Part shown: piece after piece, positions 19,388 through 28,297 of the stretch
How positions within the stretch are numbered: the stretch's first letter is position 1
Layout: the number at the start of each line of letters is the position of its first letter
DNA from: Psychrobacter sp. ANT_WB68
GTDB taxonomy: Bacteria > Pseudomonadota > Gammaproteobacteria > Pseudomonadales > Moraxellaceae
Length of the DNA stretch: 64,000 nucleotides
Reading direction: 5' to 3'
NCBI RefSeq assembly: GCF_008369115.1
Contig: NZ_VOAZ01000002.1
Span: 62,001-126,000, forward strand
Position numbers and translations under genes: made by a program
The notes under the pieces: model-generated
What the model was told of the DNA's origin: nothing
Databases searched by the model: none
What the model saw: only the letters and a program-made list of their open reading frames with translations

Positions 19388-20479
19388 ATGAAAATACTAT
19401 ATGTCATTACAGGATTGGGTCAGGGCGGAGCAGAGCGTGTGGTTTGCGATCTCGCTGATAAAATGTATAAGAAAGGCCATGAGGTAAAAATAGCGTATTT
19501 AACCGGTGAAACGCTAACTTTGCCTAATAGCAAAGAAATTGAGCTAATTAAAGTTAATCTGAATGATCTCGGTTCATTACTACCAGCATATATTCGACTA
19601 GTAAAGTTAGTGAAACAATATAAGCCCGATGTCGTTCATTCACATATGATACATGCTAATTTATTAACGAGATTGGTTAGGTTAATAACCGCTATAAAAA
19701 AACTGGTTTCTACCGCTCATAGTAGCAATGAAGGTGGCTGGATACGGATGTTTCTCTATAGAGTAACGCATCATTTAGCAGATATTACTACCAACGTGAG
19801 CAAGGACGCCACTTTATCTTTTGAAGATAGGGGAGCAGTACCAAAAAATGGTATGAGAGCTGTTTATAATGGCATTGATTTGAATAATTTTTATCGCCAT
19901 ACAAATGCTAGAATAGATTTGAATAAAGATTTAGGTATTAGTAATGAAGTCAAGATATTACTAGCAGTGGGTAGATTCAATAAGGAAAAAGACTATCCAA
20001 ATCTATTACAGGCTATTCAAATATTAAAAAAACAAAATTCATTCTCATTTAAACTGCTGATAGCAGGTGATGGTGAACTAAGAGGTTTGCTAGAGAGAAA
20101 AATTAATGAATTAAATATAGACGATGAAGTAGTTTTATTAGGTAGAAGAAGTGATATTCCTGAACTTATGAGCGCTGCAGATTTGTTTGTGCTTTCTTCT
20201 AAGTATGAAGGATTTGGCTTAGTCGTTGCTGAAGCAATGGCCTGTAAATGTTTAGTGGTTGCTACAGATTGTGGAGGGGTAGCTGAGGTTTTAAATGCAC
20301 CAGATTTTTTGGTTTTACCGTGTGATTCTTTGGCGTTAGCAAATAAAATAAAATATACACTTAGTATGAATAAAGATATAAAAAGTGATATCATTCATAA
20401 AAACATAGAGCGTGTTCATAATGAATTTTCTCTAGATTCTATAGTTGATAAATGGATTGATATATATAATGAAAAATAA
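19388..20479 (+). CDS. Family 4 glycosyltransferase
   Basis: 363 residues, GT-B/GT4: MKILYVITGLGQGGAERVV at the N-terminus, then VGRFNKEKDYPNLLQAI, FKLLIAGDGELRGLLE and KYEGFGLVVAEAMACKCLVV. I prefer the ATG at 19388 because the family begins MKI(L/V)(Y/H); an in-frame ATG three codons earlier is possible. Its 3' end overlaps the wzy start by 11 bp. The region is very AT-rich compared with the flanking housekeeping genes. Confidence 0.87.
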   Translation: MKILYVITGLGQGGAERVVCDLADKMYKKGHEVKIAYLTGETLTLPNSKEIELIKVNLNDLGSLLPAYIRLVKLVKQYKPDVVHSHMIHANLLTRLVRLITAIKKLVSTAHSSNEGGWIRMFLYRVTHHLADITTNVSKDATLSFEDRGAVPKNGMRAVYNGIDLNNFYRHTNARIDLNKDLGISNEVKILLAVGRFNKEKDYPNLLQAIQILKKQNSFSFKLLIAGDGELRGLLERKINELNIDDEVVLLGRRSDIPELMSAADLFVLSSKYEGFGLVVAEAMACKCLVVATDCGGVAEVLNAPDFLVLPCDSLALANKIKYTLSMNKDIKSDIIHKNIERVHNEFSLDSIVDKWIDIYNEK

Positions 20480-21563
20480 CACTATATATTTGGATAGGAT
20501 TTCTAATACTGCTATTTTTATGTCTATAGTTGTTGTTTTTTTTCTAAAAATAGCTCTTTATTTCTTGTTAAAAAATCAAGCTTTGAATATTGGGATTGGT
20601 GGCGGTAATGACTCTGATTATTATAATGCCTATGCTAAAGGTTTTACAGATGTTGCAGTAAATGTCTGGCCAGTAATATTAAAATTCTTAAATGATATTG
20701 GATTATATTCGCGAGATGGTATTTCGTATTTATTTTTATTTTTAAATCTGCTGGTTATACCTCACGTGATTGCGCATCTATCAGGGTTAAGTTTTAAAGA
20801 TAATCAAAAATATTATTTGTATAGTTTTCTCATATGCTTAATATATCCAACACTGTTCTTTTATACGTTGGATGTATATCGTGATTTATTTATGGTTGTT
20901 GTTTTCATTGTTGGATGTTTTTTTGTAAAGAAATTTGTCAATAGCTCTAATTTAGTTTTTTCTCTATTATTTTTTGTCATATCGATTTTAATGGGTTTCT
21001 TTCTATCAGCCTTACGTCCTTATTTGGGTTATACATTTTTAATATCAATTTTTTTATGGAAAATAAAATTTACTAAAAAACGCTTATTTGTTTTTTTAAT
21101 TCTCTATTTTATAGCATTGTTTGCCGCAAACTATTTAGGTTTATTCAGTGTTTTAACAGAATATAGAACTGGTTTTGAGAAAATGGAAGGTGGATCTAAT
21201 TTAGGCTTAGATTTCTCTAACCCCGTGATGTTTATTCCCAACTTTATATTAAGTATACTGGGTCAACTTTTAGGTCTATATATTACTAACCCTCTTTCTA
21301 TAATTTTATTACTAATCGAGACTTTACCTTTTTTACTAATGCTTATCTATATAATTAGAAACATAGGTTTAGCAGATAATTTTGTACGATTTCTAATTAT
21401 ATTTTTTGTGTTGTATGCAAGTGTATGGTTGATAGGAAATGATAATCTAGGTACAGCTGTTCGTCTTAGAATGTGTAATTATATAGCTATATACATCAGT
21501 TTTTTCTATATTTTAAGACTCAAAAAATTATCTTTACGAAATGAACAGGCTGTTAATAAATGA
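20469..21563 (+). CDS. wzy: Putative Wzy repeat-unit polymerase
   Basis: 364 residues with about 10-11 hydrophobic segments and only short loops, of which the largest (around residues 215-235, near YRTGFEKMEGGSNLGLD) may be the periplasmic active loop. Sequence alone does not identify Wzy proteins well; the call rests on topology, position inside the locus among transferases, and absence of any other candidate polymerase. The frame extends to a TTG at 20445, but I use the ATG at 20469. It overlaps the preceding transferase and shares ATGA with the next. It is the most AT-rich gene in the locus. Confidence 0.7.
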   Translation: MKNNTIYLDRISNTAIFMSIVVVFFLKIALYFLLKNQALNIGIGGGNDSDYYNAYAKGFTDVAVNVWPVILKFLNDIGLYSRDGISYLFLFLNLLVIPHVIAHLSGLSFKDNQKYYLYSFLICLIYPTLFFYTLDVYRDLFMVVVFIVGCFFVKKFVNSSNLVFSLLFFVISILMGFFLSALRPYLGYTFLISIFLWKIKFTKKRLFVFLILYFIALFAANYLGLFSVLTEYRTGFEKMEGGSNLGLDFSNPVMFIPNFILSILGQLLGLYITNPLSIILLLIETLPFLLMLIYIIRNIGLADNFVRFLIIFFVLYASVWLIGNDNLGTAVRLRMCNYIAIYISFFYILRLKKLSLRNEQAVNK

Positions 21564-22690
21564 AGATTATTATGATAGGTACAGTCGCCGCTAGTTTTTT
21601 AGGATTTCGTTCTGATCTTATCAGATTTTTGATTGAAAAAGAGCATAGTGTGTATGCTTTTACTTCTGAATATAGCTCAGATGAACTTAAAAAAATAAAA
21701 GATTTAGGAGCCATACCAGTGACTTATGAGTTAAGTAGAGGCGGGTTAGATCCTTTAGCAGATATAAAAGCAACTTACTTATTGTCAAAAAAAATAAAAA
21801 AAATAGCCCCAGACCTGGTTTTTTCTTATTTCGCGAAACCTGTGATTTTTGGAACCTTAGCTGCAAGGATTGCTAAGGTTCCACAAGTAATAGGCATGCT
21901 AGAAGGGTTAGGTTACACCTTTACTGATCAGCCAGAAGGACTGAGCAAAAAAGTTCAGCTCATAAAATATATCCAAGTTTTTCTTTATAAAATAGCATTA
22001 CCGCGTTTGGACAAACTTATATTCCTAAACCCAGATGATCGGCAGGATTTAGTAGAAAAATATTCTATAGCTGTAAAGGAAATAGGTGTGTTAGGAGGAA
22101 TCGGTTTAAATTTAAACGAATACGCCCACCATCCTATAAGTAACATTGAATTACCTATAAAATTTTTATTTATTGGTCGTCTACTTAAAGAAAAAGGTAT
22201 TCATGATTTTGTCAAAGCAGCAAAAACAGTAAAAGAGATATATCCTGACACCCAGTTTACCGTTTTAGGATCTATAGATTACTCTAACTTGGGCGCTTTA
22301 CAACAATCAGAGCTTGATGACCTCATCGCATCAAAAGTAATCAATTATCACGGTCATGTGAATGATGTAAAAAATTGGATCGTAGACAGTCACGTCTTCG
22401 TCTTACCTTCCTATCGAGAAGGTGTGCCGCGTAGTACTCAAGAAGCTATGGCGATTGGAAGACCTGTAATTACTACCGATGTGCCTGGCTGCCGTGAAAC
22501 AGTTGTCGATGGTGTGAATGGTTTTTTAGTCCAAAAATGGCAACCACATGCTTTGGCTGAAAAGATGCTCTATTTTATAGAACATCCTGAACAAATTGAA
22601 AAGATGGGATATGAAAGCTATAAAATAGCCAAAGATAGATTTGATGCTAATAAAGTAAATCAGCGTTTGTTGAAACTAGTGGGTTTATGA
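21560..22690 (+). CDS. Family 4 glycosyltransferase (PglA-like)
   Basis: 376 residues, GT-B/GT4: MKIIMIGTVAASFLGFRSDL, the acceptor-side GMLEGLGYTFTDQPEG, KFLFIGRLLKEKGIHDFV and the donor block SYREGVPRSTQEAMAIGRPV. The GLGY block resembles transferases adding HexNAc as the second sugar onto undecaprenyl-PP-linked di-deoxyamino sugars (PglA/WbaZ-like); that specificity is inference. It is last gene of the tightly overlapping set; a 350-bp gap follows before the initiating transferase. Confidence 0.85.
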   Translation: MKIIMIGTVAASFLGFRSDLIRFLIEKEHSVYAFTSEYSSDELKKIKDLGAIPVTYELSRGGLDPLADIKATYLLSKKIKKIAPDLVFSYFAKPVIFGTLAARIAKVPQVIGMLEGLGYTFTDQPEGLSKKVQLIKYIQVFLYKIALPRLDKLIFLNPDDRQDLVEKYSIAVKEIGVLGGIGLNLNEYAHHPISNIELPIKFLFIGRLLKEKGIHDFVKAAKTVKEIYPDTQFTVLGSIDYSNLGALQQSELDDLIASKVINYHGHVNDVKNWIVDSHVFVLPSYREGVPRSTQEAMAIGRPVITTDVPGCRETVVDGVNGFLVQKWQPHALAEKMLYFIEHPEQIEKMGYESYKIAKDRFDANKVNQRLLKLVGL

Positions 22691-23042
22691 GTAGTAGTAA
22701 ATAATCAAAGAAAAAATATTTACTTATCTAATGCTGGTTTGGTTGGCATTGCTTTAGGTACATATGAGGTCTTAGTAGATTCGTGTTTAATCTTGTGCTC
22801 GATTCATAATAAATACGGTTTTATTGAGTCGTTTTAAAGTTAAATCAATTCAGTGCTCGTGATATGAATTTTTCGCATCCACTTTTATGCCTACGAACAG
22901 CAAGACAAGGCTTTTTCTGGATGGATAACGTGATATGGCAACGCATATTGCTGATATATAAATATTTACTCAGATTATAATAATATTTTGGCTTACTGGC
23001 GTTTCTTTCTTGGCTATAGAGCAGTGCTATCGAGGTTTTTCT
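22691..23042. other. Intergenic region inside the polysaccharide locus
   Basis: About 350 bp without a recognisable gene. Short open stretches exist on both strands (for example 22864-22980 +), but none matched a family I know. It may hold the promoter of the initiating transferase or decayed remains of a lost sugar gene. Confidence 0.4.
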
Positions 23043-24065
23043 ATGAATAATTGGCTATTTATTGTAGGGGTGTTTGTCACAGCTTTCGTTTTAACTTGGT
23101 TATTACGACGCTATGCCCTAGCCAGTAGTTTGATGGATATACCCAATGAGCGAAGTTCTCATTCAATACCTACGCCGCGCGGCGGTGGGGTGGCGATTGT
23201 ATTGAGCTTTTTGCTGGTACTGCCTTTGATAGGTATGCTGGATTTGCTTCCTTGGTCATTCGTGATTGGTATCATTGGTGCAGGTTTGGCAGTAGCTTTG
23301 CTTGGGTTTTTAGATGATCACGGACATATTGCAGCGCGTTGGCGTTTGTTGGGGCACTTTTCTGCAGCTGCATGGGTGTTGTATTGGCTAGGTGGTTTAC
23401 CGCATTTATTCTTATTTGGTTTTTCGTTTAATCTTGGGTTGATTGGTCATTTATTAGCAGCGCTATATATTGTTTGGATGCTTAATCTGTATAACTTTAT
23501 GGATGGCATCGATGGTATTGCTAGTATTGAAGCAATTTCTGTCTGTGCTGGTGGCTCCCTTTTGTATGTGTTGTTGAATGAACCAATATTAGCATTGGTA
23601 CCTGCTTTATTAGCGGCAGCAGTTGGTGGATTCTTATGTTGGAATTTTCCACCTGCACGCATTTTTATGGGTGATGCAGGAAGTGGGTTTTTAGGATTTG
23701 TTTTGGCTGTTCTATCGTTGCAAGCTGCATGGTTTAAAATGGAGTTGCTCTGGAGTTGGTTAATTTTATTGGGCGTATTTGTGGTTGATGCAACCTTTAC
23801 ATTACTACGCCGTTTATTGCGTGGTGATAAAATATATGAAGCCCATCGTAGCCATGCTTACCAATATGCATCGCGTCAATTTTCTGCACATCTTCCTGTG
23901 ACTGCAACTGTTATGCTAATCAATTTATTTTGGTTATTTCCTATAGCTTTAGCTGTTGGGTTAGAGCGTTTAGACGGTTTGCTAGGTGTCCTTATTGCTT
24001 ATTTGCCGCTAATACTGTTGGCTGTTAAGTTTAAAGCTGGGCAGCTAGAAAAAGCTACTGTCTAA
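23043..24065 (+). CDS. WecA/WbpL-type polyprenyl-phosphate HexNAc-1-phosphate transferase
   Basis: 340 residues, about 10-11 membrane segments, MraY/WecA superfamily: DIPNERSSHSIPTPRGGGVA (nucleotide/metal site), FLDDHGHIAARWRLLGHF (DD motif), NLYNFMDGIDGIASIEA and FMGDAGSGFLGF, with the HRSHAYQ motif near the C-terminus. I chose the ATG at 23043, which has GAGG just upstream, over an earlier in-frame start at 23010. It transfers a sugar-1-phosphate to undecaprenyl phosphate to start the repeat unit. Family members paired with WbpM-type dehydratases often use UDP-FucNAc or UDP-QuiNAc; no reductase for that sugar is seen here. Confidence 0.88.
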   Translation: MNNWLFIVGVFVTAFVLTWLLRRYALASSLMDIPNERSSHSIPTPRGGGVAIVLSFLLVLPLIGMLDLLPWSFVIGIIGAGLAVALLGFLDDHGHIAARWRLLGHFSAAAWVLYWLGGLPHLFLFGFSFNLGLIGHLLAALYIVWMLNLYNFMDGIDGIASIEAISVCAGGSLLYVLLNEPILALVPALLAAAVGGFLCWNFPPARIFMGDAGSGFLGFVLAVLSLQAAWFKMELLWSWLILLGVFVVDATFTLLRRLLRGDKIYEAHRSHAYQYASRQFSAHLPVTATVMLINLFWLFPIALAVGLERLDGLLGVLIAYLPLILLAVKFKAGQLEKATV

Positions 24066-24089
24066 AACTTTACCTTTAACTGCTATTTT

Positions 24090-24330
24090 TTGCTCATGAC
24101 AATATTCCAATATAAACCATAGGTCGTAACTCATCCAAATGGTTCAGCCCAAGTACGGCTCAAAACTGCAGGGCGGTGTGTAATAATGATGGACGACCTA
24201 GTATAGTTTTACAATCCTTATTCCATAATCTATGCTTTATCAAACAATCGCTTTAAAATGTTTGAGCATTAATCAGACTAACCTCAAAAATCGTATCATT
24301 TTCCTGATCTAGCACCAGTTTTTAATGAAT
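24090..24330 (-). pseudogene. scpB: Decayed 3' fragment of scpB
   Basis: On the minus strand, pieces in two frames read VSLINAQT, then LKRLFDKA (frameshifted), then ILGRPSLLHTALQF, an in-frame stop, and AVLGLNHLDELRP. Together they follow the C-terminal winged-helix pattern of ScpB (V(S)..(T)(L)K.L.(D)..WI ... GRP.L..T..F...(L)GL..L.(E)LP). At least one frameshift and one nonsense codon make it non-functional. Its strand and position are those expected if scpB once lay directly upstream of rluB, now 19.5 kb to the left. Identification is by eye only. Confidence 0.55.
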
Positions 24331-24527
24331 ATGTCAAACAATGTGTCTCTTTAATACTTTTCGATGCTAGCTCATGTTCATACAGAAGTTATCTAAGCCT
24401 AGGATTTTGTAGCGTGGAGAGGTACAATATCAGTCTTAATCATATATTGACCAAGCATAAGACAGGCATGCAAGTAGTTGCGGGCGCTGTCTTTACTTTT
24501 TTTACCGTACCCTCTATTGGAGTTCTT

Positions 24528-25424
24528 ATGTCTATTGCGTCTACTGCCCAAGAGTCCGCCACCATTTTGGACGGCAAAGCTCTTGCCAAACAAATAGAAC
24601 AGCAACTGCGCACGCGCGTGGACGCTATCAAGGATAAAACTGGACGTACCCCAAGTTTAGCGACGATATTGGTCGGCGACGATCCAGCTTCTGCGACTTA
24701 TGTGCGTATGAAAGGAAATGCTTGTAAGCGTGTTGGGATGGATTCTATTCGGGTTGAGATGCCAAGTGCGACTACCACCGAGCAGTTGATGGCTAAGATA
24801 GATGAGCTCAATAATAATCCAGATGTACATGGTATCTTGCTGCAGCATCCCGTACCTGAGCATATCGATGAGCGTGCTTGTTTTGAGCAGATTGATTTGG
24901 CAAAAGACGTCGATGGTGTGACATGTCTTGGCTTTGGTCGTATGGCGATGCAGCAGTCTGCTTATGGCTCGTGTACTCCGCAAGGTATCATGCATTTACT
25001 AGAGCATAATAATATCGAGCTGGCTGGTAAAGAGGCGGTGGTTGTAGGGCGCAGTGCCATCTTGGGTAAACCAATGGCGATGATGCTATTGAATGCTAAC
25101 TGTACTGTGACGATTTGCCATTCAAGAACGCAAGATTTAGAATCTCGTATTAAACGCGCTGATATCGTCGTTGGCGCAGTTGGCGTACCTGAATTGATTA
25201 AAGCGGATTGGATTAAAGCAGGTGCAGTGGTCATCGATGCGGGCTTCCATCCAACTGATAATGGTGGCGTTGGTGATATTGAATTAAATAGCATTGAGCA
25301 TATCGCTAGTGCATATACGCCAGTTCCAGGCGGCGTTGGGCCTATGACGATTAACACCCTTATTCGCCAGACCGTTGATGCGGCTGAAAAGTCAGCTGGT
25401 TTAAGCAACAGTGAAGTGAGCTGA
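24528..25424 (+). CDS. folD: Bifunctional methylenetetrahydrofolate dehydrogenase/cyclohydrolase
   Basis: 298 residues. It contains the FolD motifs [20 protein letters not shown] with the catalytic Tyr and Lys, [51 protein letters not shown] (NADP site) and [12 protein letters not shown]. The frame is open 38 codons further upstream, but the ATG at 24528 has GGAG 7 nt before it and fits family length. It interconverts 5,10-methylene- and 10-formyl-tetrahydrofolate in the cytosol. Its stop overlaps the next gene (TGATG). The ~460 bp upstream hold only the scpB relic and, presumably, the promoter. Confidence 0.95.
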   Translation: MSIASTAQESATILDGKALAKQIEQQLRTRVDAIKDKTGRTPSLATILVGDDPASATYVRMKGNACKRVGMDSIRVEMPSATTTEQLMAKIDELNNNPDVHGILLQHPVPEHIDERACFEQIDLAKDVDGVTCLGFGRMAMQQSAYGSCTPQGIMHLLEHNNIELAGKEAVVVGRSAILGKPMAMMLLNANCTVTICHSRTQDLESRIKRADIVVGAVGVPELIKADWIKAGAVVIDAGFHPTDNGGVGDIELNSIEHIASAYTPVPGGVGPMTINTLIRQTVDAAEKSAGLSNSEVS

Positions 25425-26002
25425 TGAAGCCGCTGTCAGAGCAAAAACCAGCACAGCGATCTGAACAGAAAAATAGTCAAGCCTATCAAGCCACTGACAT
25501 TCATGTATCAAAGTCTAAAATGGGAATACATGAGCGCATGCAGCATATCGGCAGAGAGTTTGTCGATATTTGCCACTATATTATTTTATTCTTGATCAGT
25601 GTGGTGGTGGTTTGGACAGCGGGCAAAGAGTTCTGGGTTATTTTTCAAAAAGGCTCAGCCGATTTAAAAGATATTTTATTGTTATTTATTTATCTTGAAC
25701 TACTGGCGATGATTGGCATTTATTTTAAGACTCATCGTCTGCCCGTACAGTTTTTGATATTTATTGCGATTACGGCTTTATCACGACATTTGGTGGTCGA
25801 TGTGCAAGCGGTATCAGATAACTTTCATCTGTGGCTATTGGCAACGATTTCTTTTGCCATTATGGTGCTCAGTGCCTCTATCGTTATTTTAACCTGGACG
25901 GCCAAGATGTTTGGGCGACCAGAAGATTATTTGGATGACCATCAAGTGACCATTACTGAACATCATCTACCGAGCGTTGATAGCCAGCATTATCGTAAAT
26001 AA
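25424..26002 (+). CDS. PsiE-family membrane protein
   Basis: 192 residues with four membrane segments and the conserved core LFIYLELLAMIGIYFKTHRL followed by PVQFLIFIAITALSRHLVVD, the hallmark of the PsiE (phosphate-starvation-inducible) family. The N-terminal ~45 residues are polar. Biochemical role is unknown for the family. Translationally coupled to folD through TGATG, then ended by a strong terminator. Confidence 0.8.
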   Translation: MKPLSEQKPAQRSEQKNSQAYQATDIHVSKSKMGIHERMQHIGREFVDICHYIILFLISVVVVWTAGKEFWVIFQKGSADLKDILLLFIYLELLAMIGIYFKTHRLPVQFLIFIAITALSRHLVVDVQAVSDNFHLWLLATISFAIMVLSASIVILTWTAKMFGRPEDYLDDHQVTITEHHLPSVDSQHYRK

Positions 26003-26046
26003 GACGTTTATTTTTCCAATAAATATCATTGATAATAGCGGTTAAT

Positions 26047-26079
26047 AAAAAAAGGGTTGCCAATGGCAGCCCTTTTTTT
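26047..26079. terminator. Bidirectional Rho-independent terminator
   Basis: A run of As, GGGTTGCC, a 3-nt loop, GGCAGCCC and a T run form a stem of about 15 bp with one imperfect pair, located between two converging genes. Confidence 0.85.
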
Positions 26080-26094
26080 GTCTGAAATTCTGGC

Positions 26095-27318
26095 TTATAA
26101 CCAACCCAATCTTTTAAAGTTAAAGTATAAAAAGCTACATAGAGAGCCAATGAGTGCCATGATAACTAAGTAGGAATACTGCCAGTGCAGCTCTGGCATA
26201 AAATCAAAGTTCATCCCATAGATCCCAGCAATCGCTGTCGGTACCGCTAATATACCTGCCCAAGCGGCAAGCTTACGCACCACTTCGTTCTGTCCCATAT
26301 TGACCATAGCGAGATAGGTGTTCATGACCACGCTTAACATCTCGTTTAATCCATTAATCGCATCCAAAGAGTGCAATAAATGGTCATTGACGTCACGGAA
26401 ATAGGGTTTAGCGGTGTGAGAAAAGGGCGATATTAAGTCGCTTTTATCATGATTGATAAAGTAGCTACAGATATCTTGCACCGGTAAAATCACCGCGCGC
26501 ATATGCACCAACTGCGATTTTAATTCATATAAATTTCTAAGTGTTTCTTTATTAAACTCGTAAGTGAAAATATTGCGTTCTTGCTCACGTAAATAACTGC
26601 CCAAGCGATCGGTAATCGGCATATAGTTATCGACGATAAAATCGAGAATCGCATGCAGAACAAAGATAGGTCCCATCCGCAGCTTTTCTGGGCGACGATG
26701 ACAGTGTTCGCGTACGGGCATATAAGAGTTTGAAGGACCATTGCGAATGGTAATAAGATAATTTTTGCCCATAAATATCGCGGTAGTGCCATAGCGAATG
26801 ACATTGTCTTCCAGTTTGGCAGTACGCAGCACCACGAATATCATATCATTGTCGTAGTTCTCAACCTTGGCGCGTTGGTGTTCAGCAAAGGCATCTTCAA
26901 TCGCCAGTTCATGTAGTTCAAAAGCATCTCTGACTTTGACCATGGTTTCTAAGCTTGGATCATAGAGACCAAGCCAGATAAATTGACCACTATTACTTAA
27001 AGCGCGACTGACATCATTCAGCGCCACCTTATTTACTTTTTCGCCTGTTTTACGCGAGTAGGCATAGCAATTGACCACTTCGTCATCGCTGGATAAATCG
27101 ATATCTTCATAGCGCTCAGAGTCGGGATCGTAGACGGTCATGGTCTCAATCGTATCTTCGACTGTCGCATCCGCATCGCCATAAATATAGCTGTCATAGC
27201 TATCATAATTGTCTAAATAAGAGCGCTCATCGCCCATGCTAGGGTCGATAAGGGTGACATTAGAGTCAGGTGTGATACGCGTTGTCGGTTTGACAATCAG
27301 GTCATCATCTTGCTTCAT
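26095..27318 (-). CDS. corA: CorA-family Mg2+/Co2+ transporter with long acidic N-terminus
   Basis: 407 residues. The C-terminus carries two membrane helices with the signature YGMNFDFMPE between them (GMN gate motif) and the preceding PTAIAGI helix. The cytoplasmic funnel domain precedes it. Compared with standard CorA (~316 residues) the N-terminus is ~85 residues longer and strongly acidic (many Asp/Glu/Tyr). The start is supported by AAAGGAGAAGG just upstream of the ATG. Transports divalent cations across the inner membrane as a pentamer. Confidence 0.9.
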   Translation of the reverse strand: MKQDDDLIVKPTTRITPDSNVTLIDPSMGDERSYLDNYDSYDSYIYGDADATVEDTIETMTVYDPDSERYEDIDLSSDDEVVNCYAYSRKTGEKVNKVALNDVSRALSNSGQFIWLGLYDPSLETMVKVRDAFELHELAIEDAFAEHQRAKVENYDNDMIFVVLRTAKLEDNVIRYGTTAIFMGKNYLITIRNGPSNSYMPVREHCHRRPEKLRMGPIFVLHAILDFIVDNYMPITDRLGSYLREQERNIFTYEFNKETLRNLYELKSQLVHMRAVILPVQDICSYFINHDKSDLISPFSHTAKPYFRDVNDHLLHSLDAINGLNEMLSVVMNTYLAMVNMGQNEVVRKLAAWAGILAVPTAIAGIYGMNFDFMPELHWQYSYLVIMALIGSLCSFLYFNFKRLGWL

Positions 27319-27454
27319 ACCTTCTCCTTTAGTCTAAGTAGAAAAATAGGGATAACAATATCTATGAAAGCTGCTTAAGTATTGTCTGGTTAGGTTTTAC
27401 TTCACGCTTGCAGGTTAAGTCTTGTTTACAGCTTCTTCTTAATGTTTGCTGTCA

Positions 27455-27844
27455 TTACAGCGCAAAGCGTTTTAGCGTTTCAATATCGACCAGACTTAAT
27501 AAGCTTTCGTGACAGGCTTCAAGCTTTATCTGCGGCGCTATATCGAAGTCTAAGGCTTCAACCCAGCGTAGCGCACAGATACACCAGTAGTCACCAGGCT
27601 GTAGACCGGCAAAGCCGTACTCAGGCAGCGGCGTGGTCAAATCATTACCGCGACTGGCGGAAAAGTTTAAAAATTCGCTGGTCATCTTAGCGCAAACGGT
27701 ATGCTGACCGACATCATGATTGCCAGTATGACAAAAGCCATTGCGGTAATAGCCAGTAAGTGGGTCAAAACAACAGCTGGCAAGGGCAGTGCCGAGGACA
27801 TTGGTTTGGTTGATGGCAGGATTTGGGTGGTAATCAGATGACAT
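27455..27844 (-). CDS. DUF2237 family protein
   Basis: 129 residues. Conserved DUF2237 blocks: NVLGTALASCCFDPLTGYYR, FCHTGNHDVGQHTVCAKMT, FLNFSASRGNDLTTPLPEYG, FAGLQPGDYWCICALRW and LEACHESLL near the end. Cysteine-rich small soluble protein, function unknown. Stands alone on the minus strand. Confidence 0.88.
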   Translation of the reverse strand: MSSDYHPNPAINQTNVLGTALASCCFDPLTGYYRNGFCHTGNHDVGQHTVCAKMTSEFLNFSASRGNDLTTPLPEYGFAGLQPGDYWCICALRWVEALDFDIAPQIKLEACHESLLSLVDIETLKRFAL

Positions 27845-28297
27845 AAGGCTTTCCGAGATAAAAATATGCTCTAGTGTAACATGAGTCTACCGATAAGGCG
27901 TTATGCAAGCAACAGACATCAAACGCTTTAAAACTTTAGAGTATTGACTATTTGAGAGAGAATTAGTTTGAGAGCTGATTATTTGAGCATGAATTAGATG
28001 GTAATTGGGGTTAATTGTCACTAGGCGAAGCTTGGCTGCTATGCTAAACTAAAGCATAAAGTGCCTTGATTATTTATCATAATTTTTTAGCGCATAAAGA
28101 TACTCGTCTTATCATCCTAACTTATACTTATTACTCACCCTTTTGCGGTCACCTAGTTTGCTTATAGATAATTGGGTCAGTGATGTTGCGCGTCAAAAAT
28201 AGAAAACGCCTCACATCCCTGCAATTGTAAATATAACCTTTTAGTACCGCATCAGTACCGCGTTTTTGGTAAGCGATACGCCAAACAAGGATTTATT
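27845..28297. other. Intergenic region upstream of hisZ
   Basis: About 450 bp. No gene seen. Near the right end the octamer AGTACCGC occurs twice, 3 bp apart, shortly before the hisZ ribosome binding site. Presumably holds divergent promoters for hisZ and the DUF2237 gene. Confidence 0.4.

Noticed and set aside
24399..24631. Short minus-strand frames opposite the folD start as genes
   Set aside because: They are antisense to the folD 5' region and lack any protein character or start signals.
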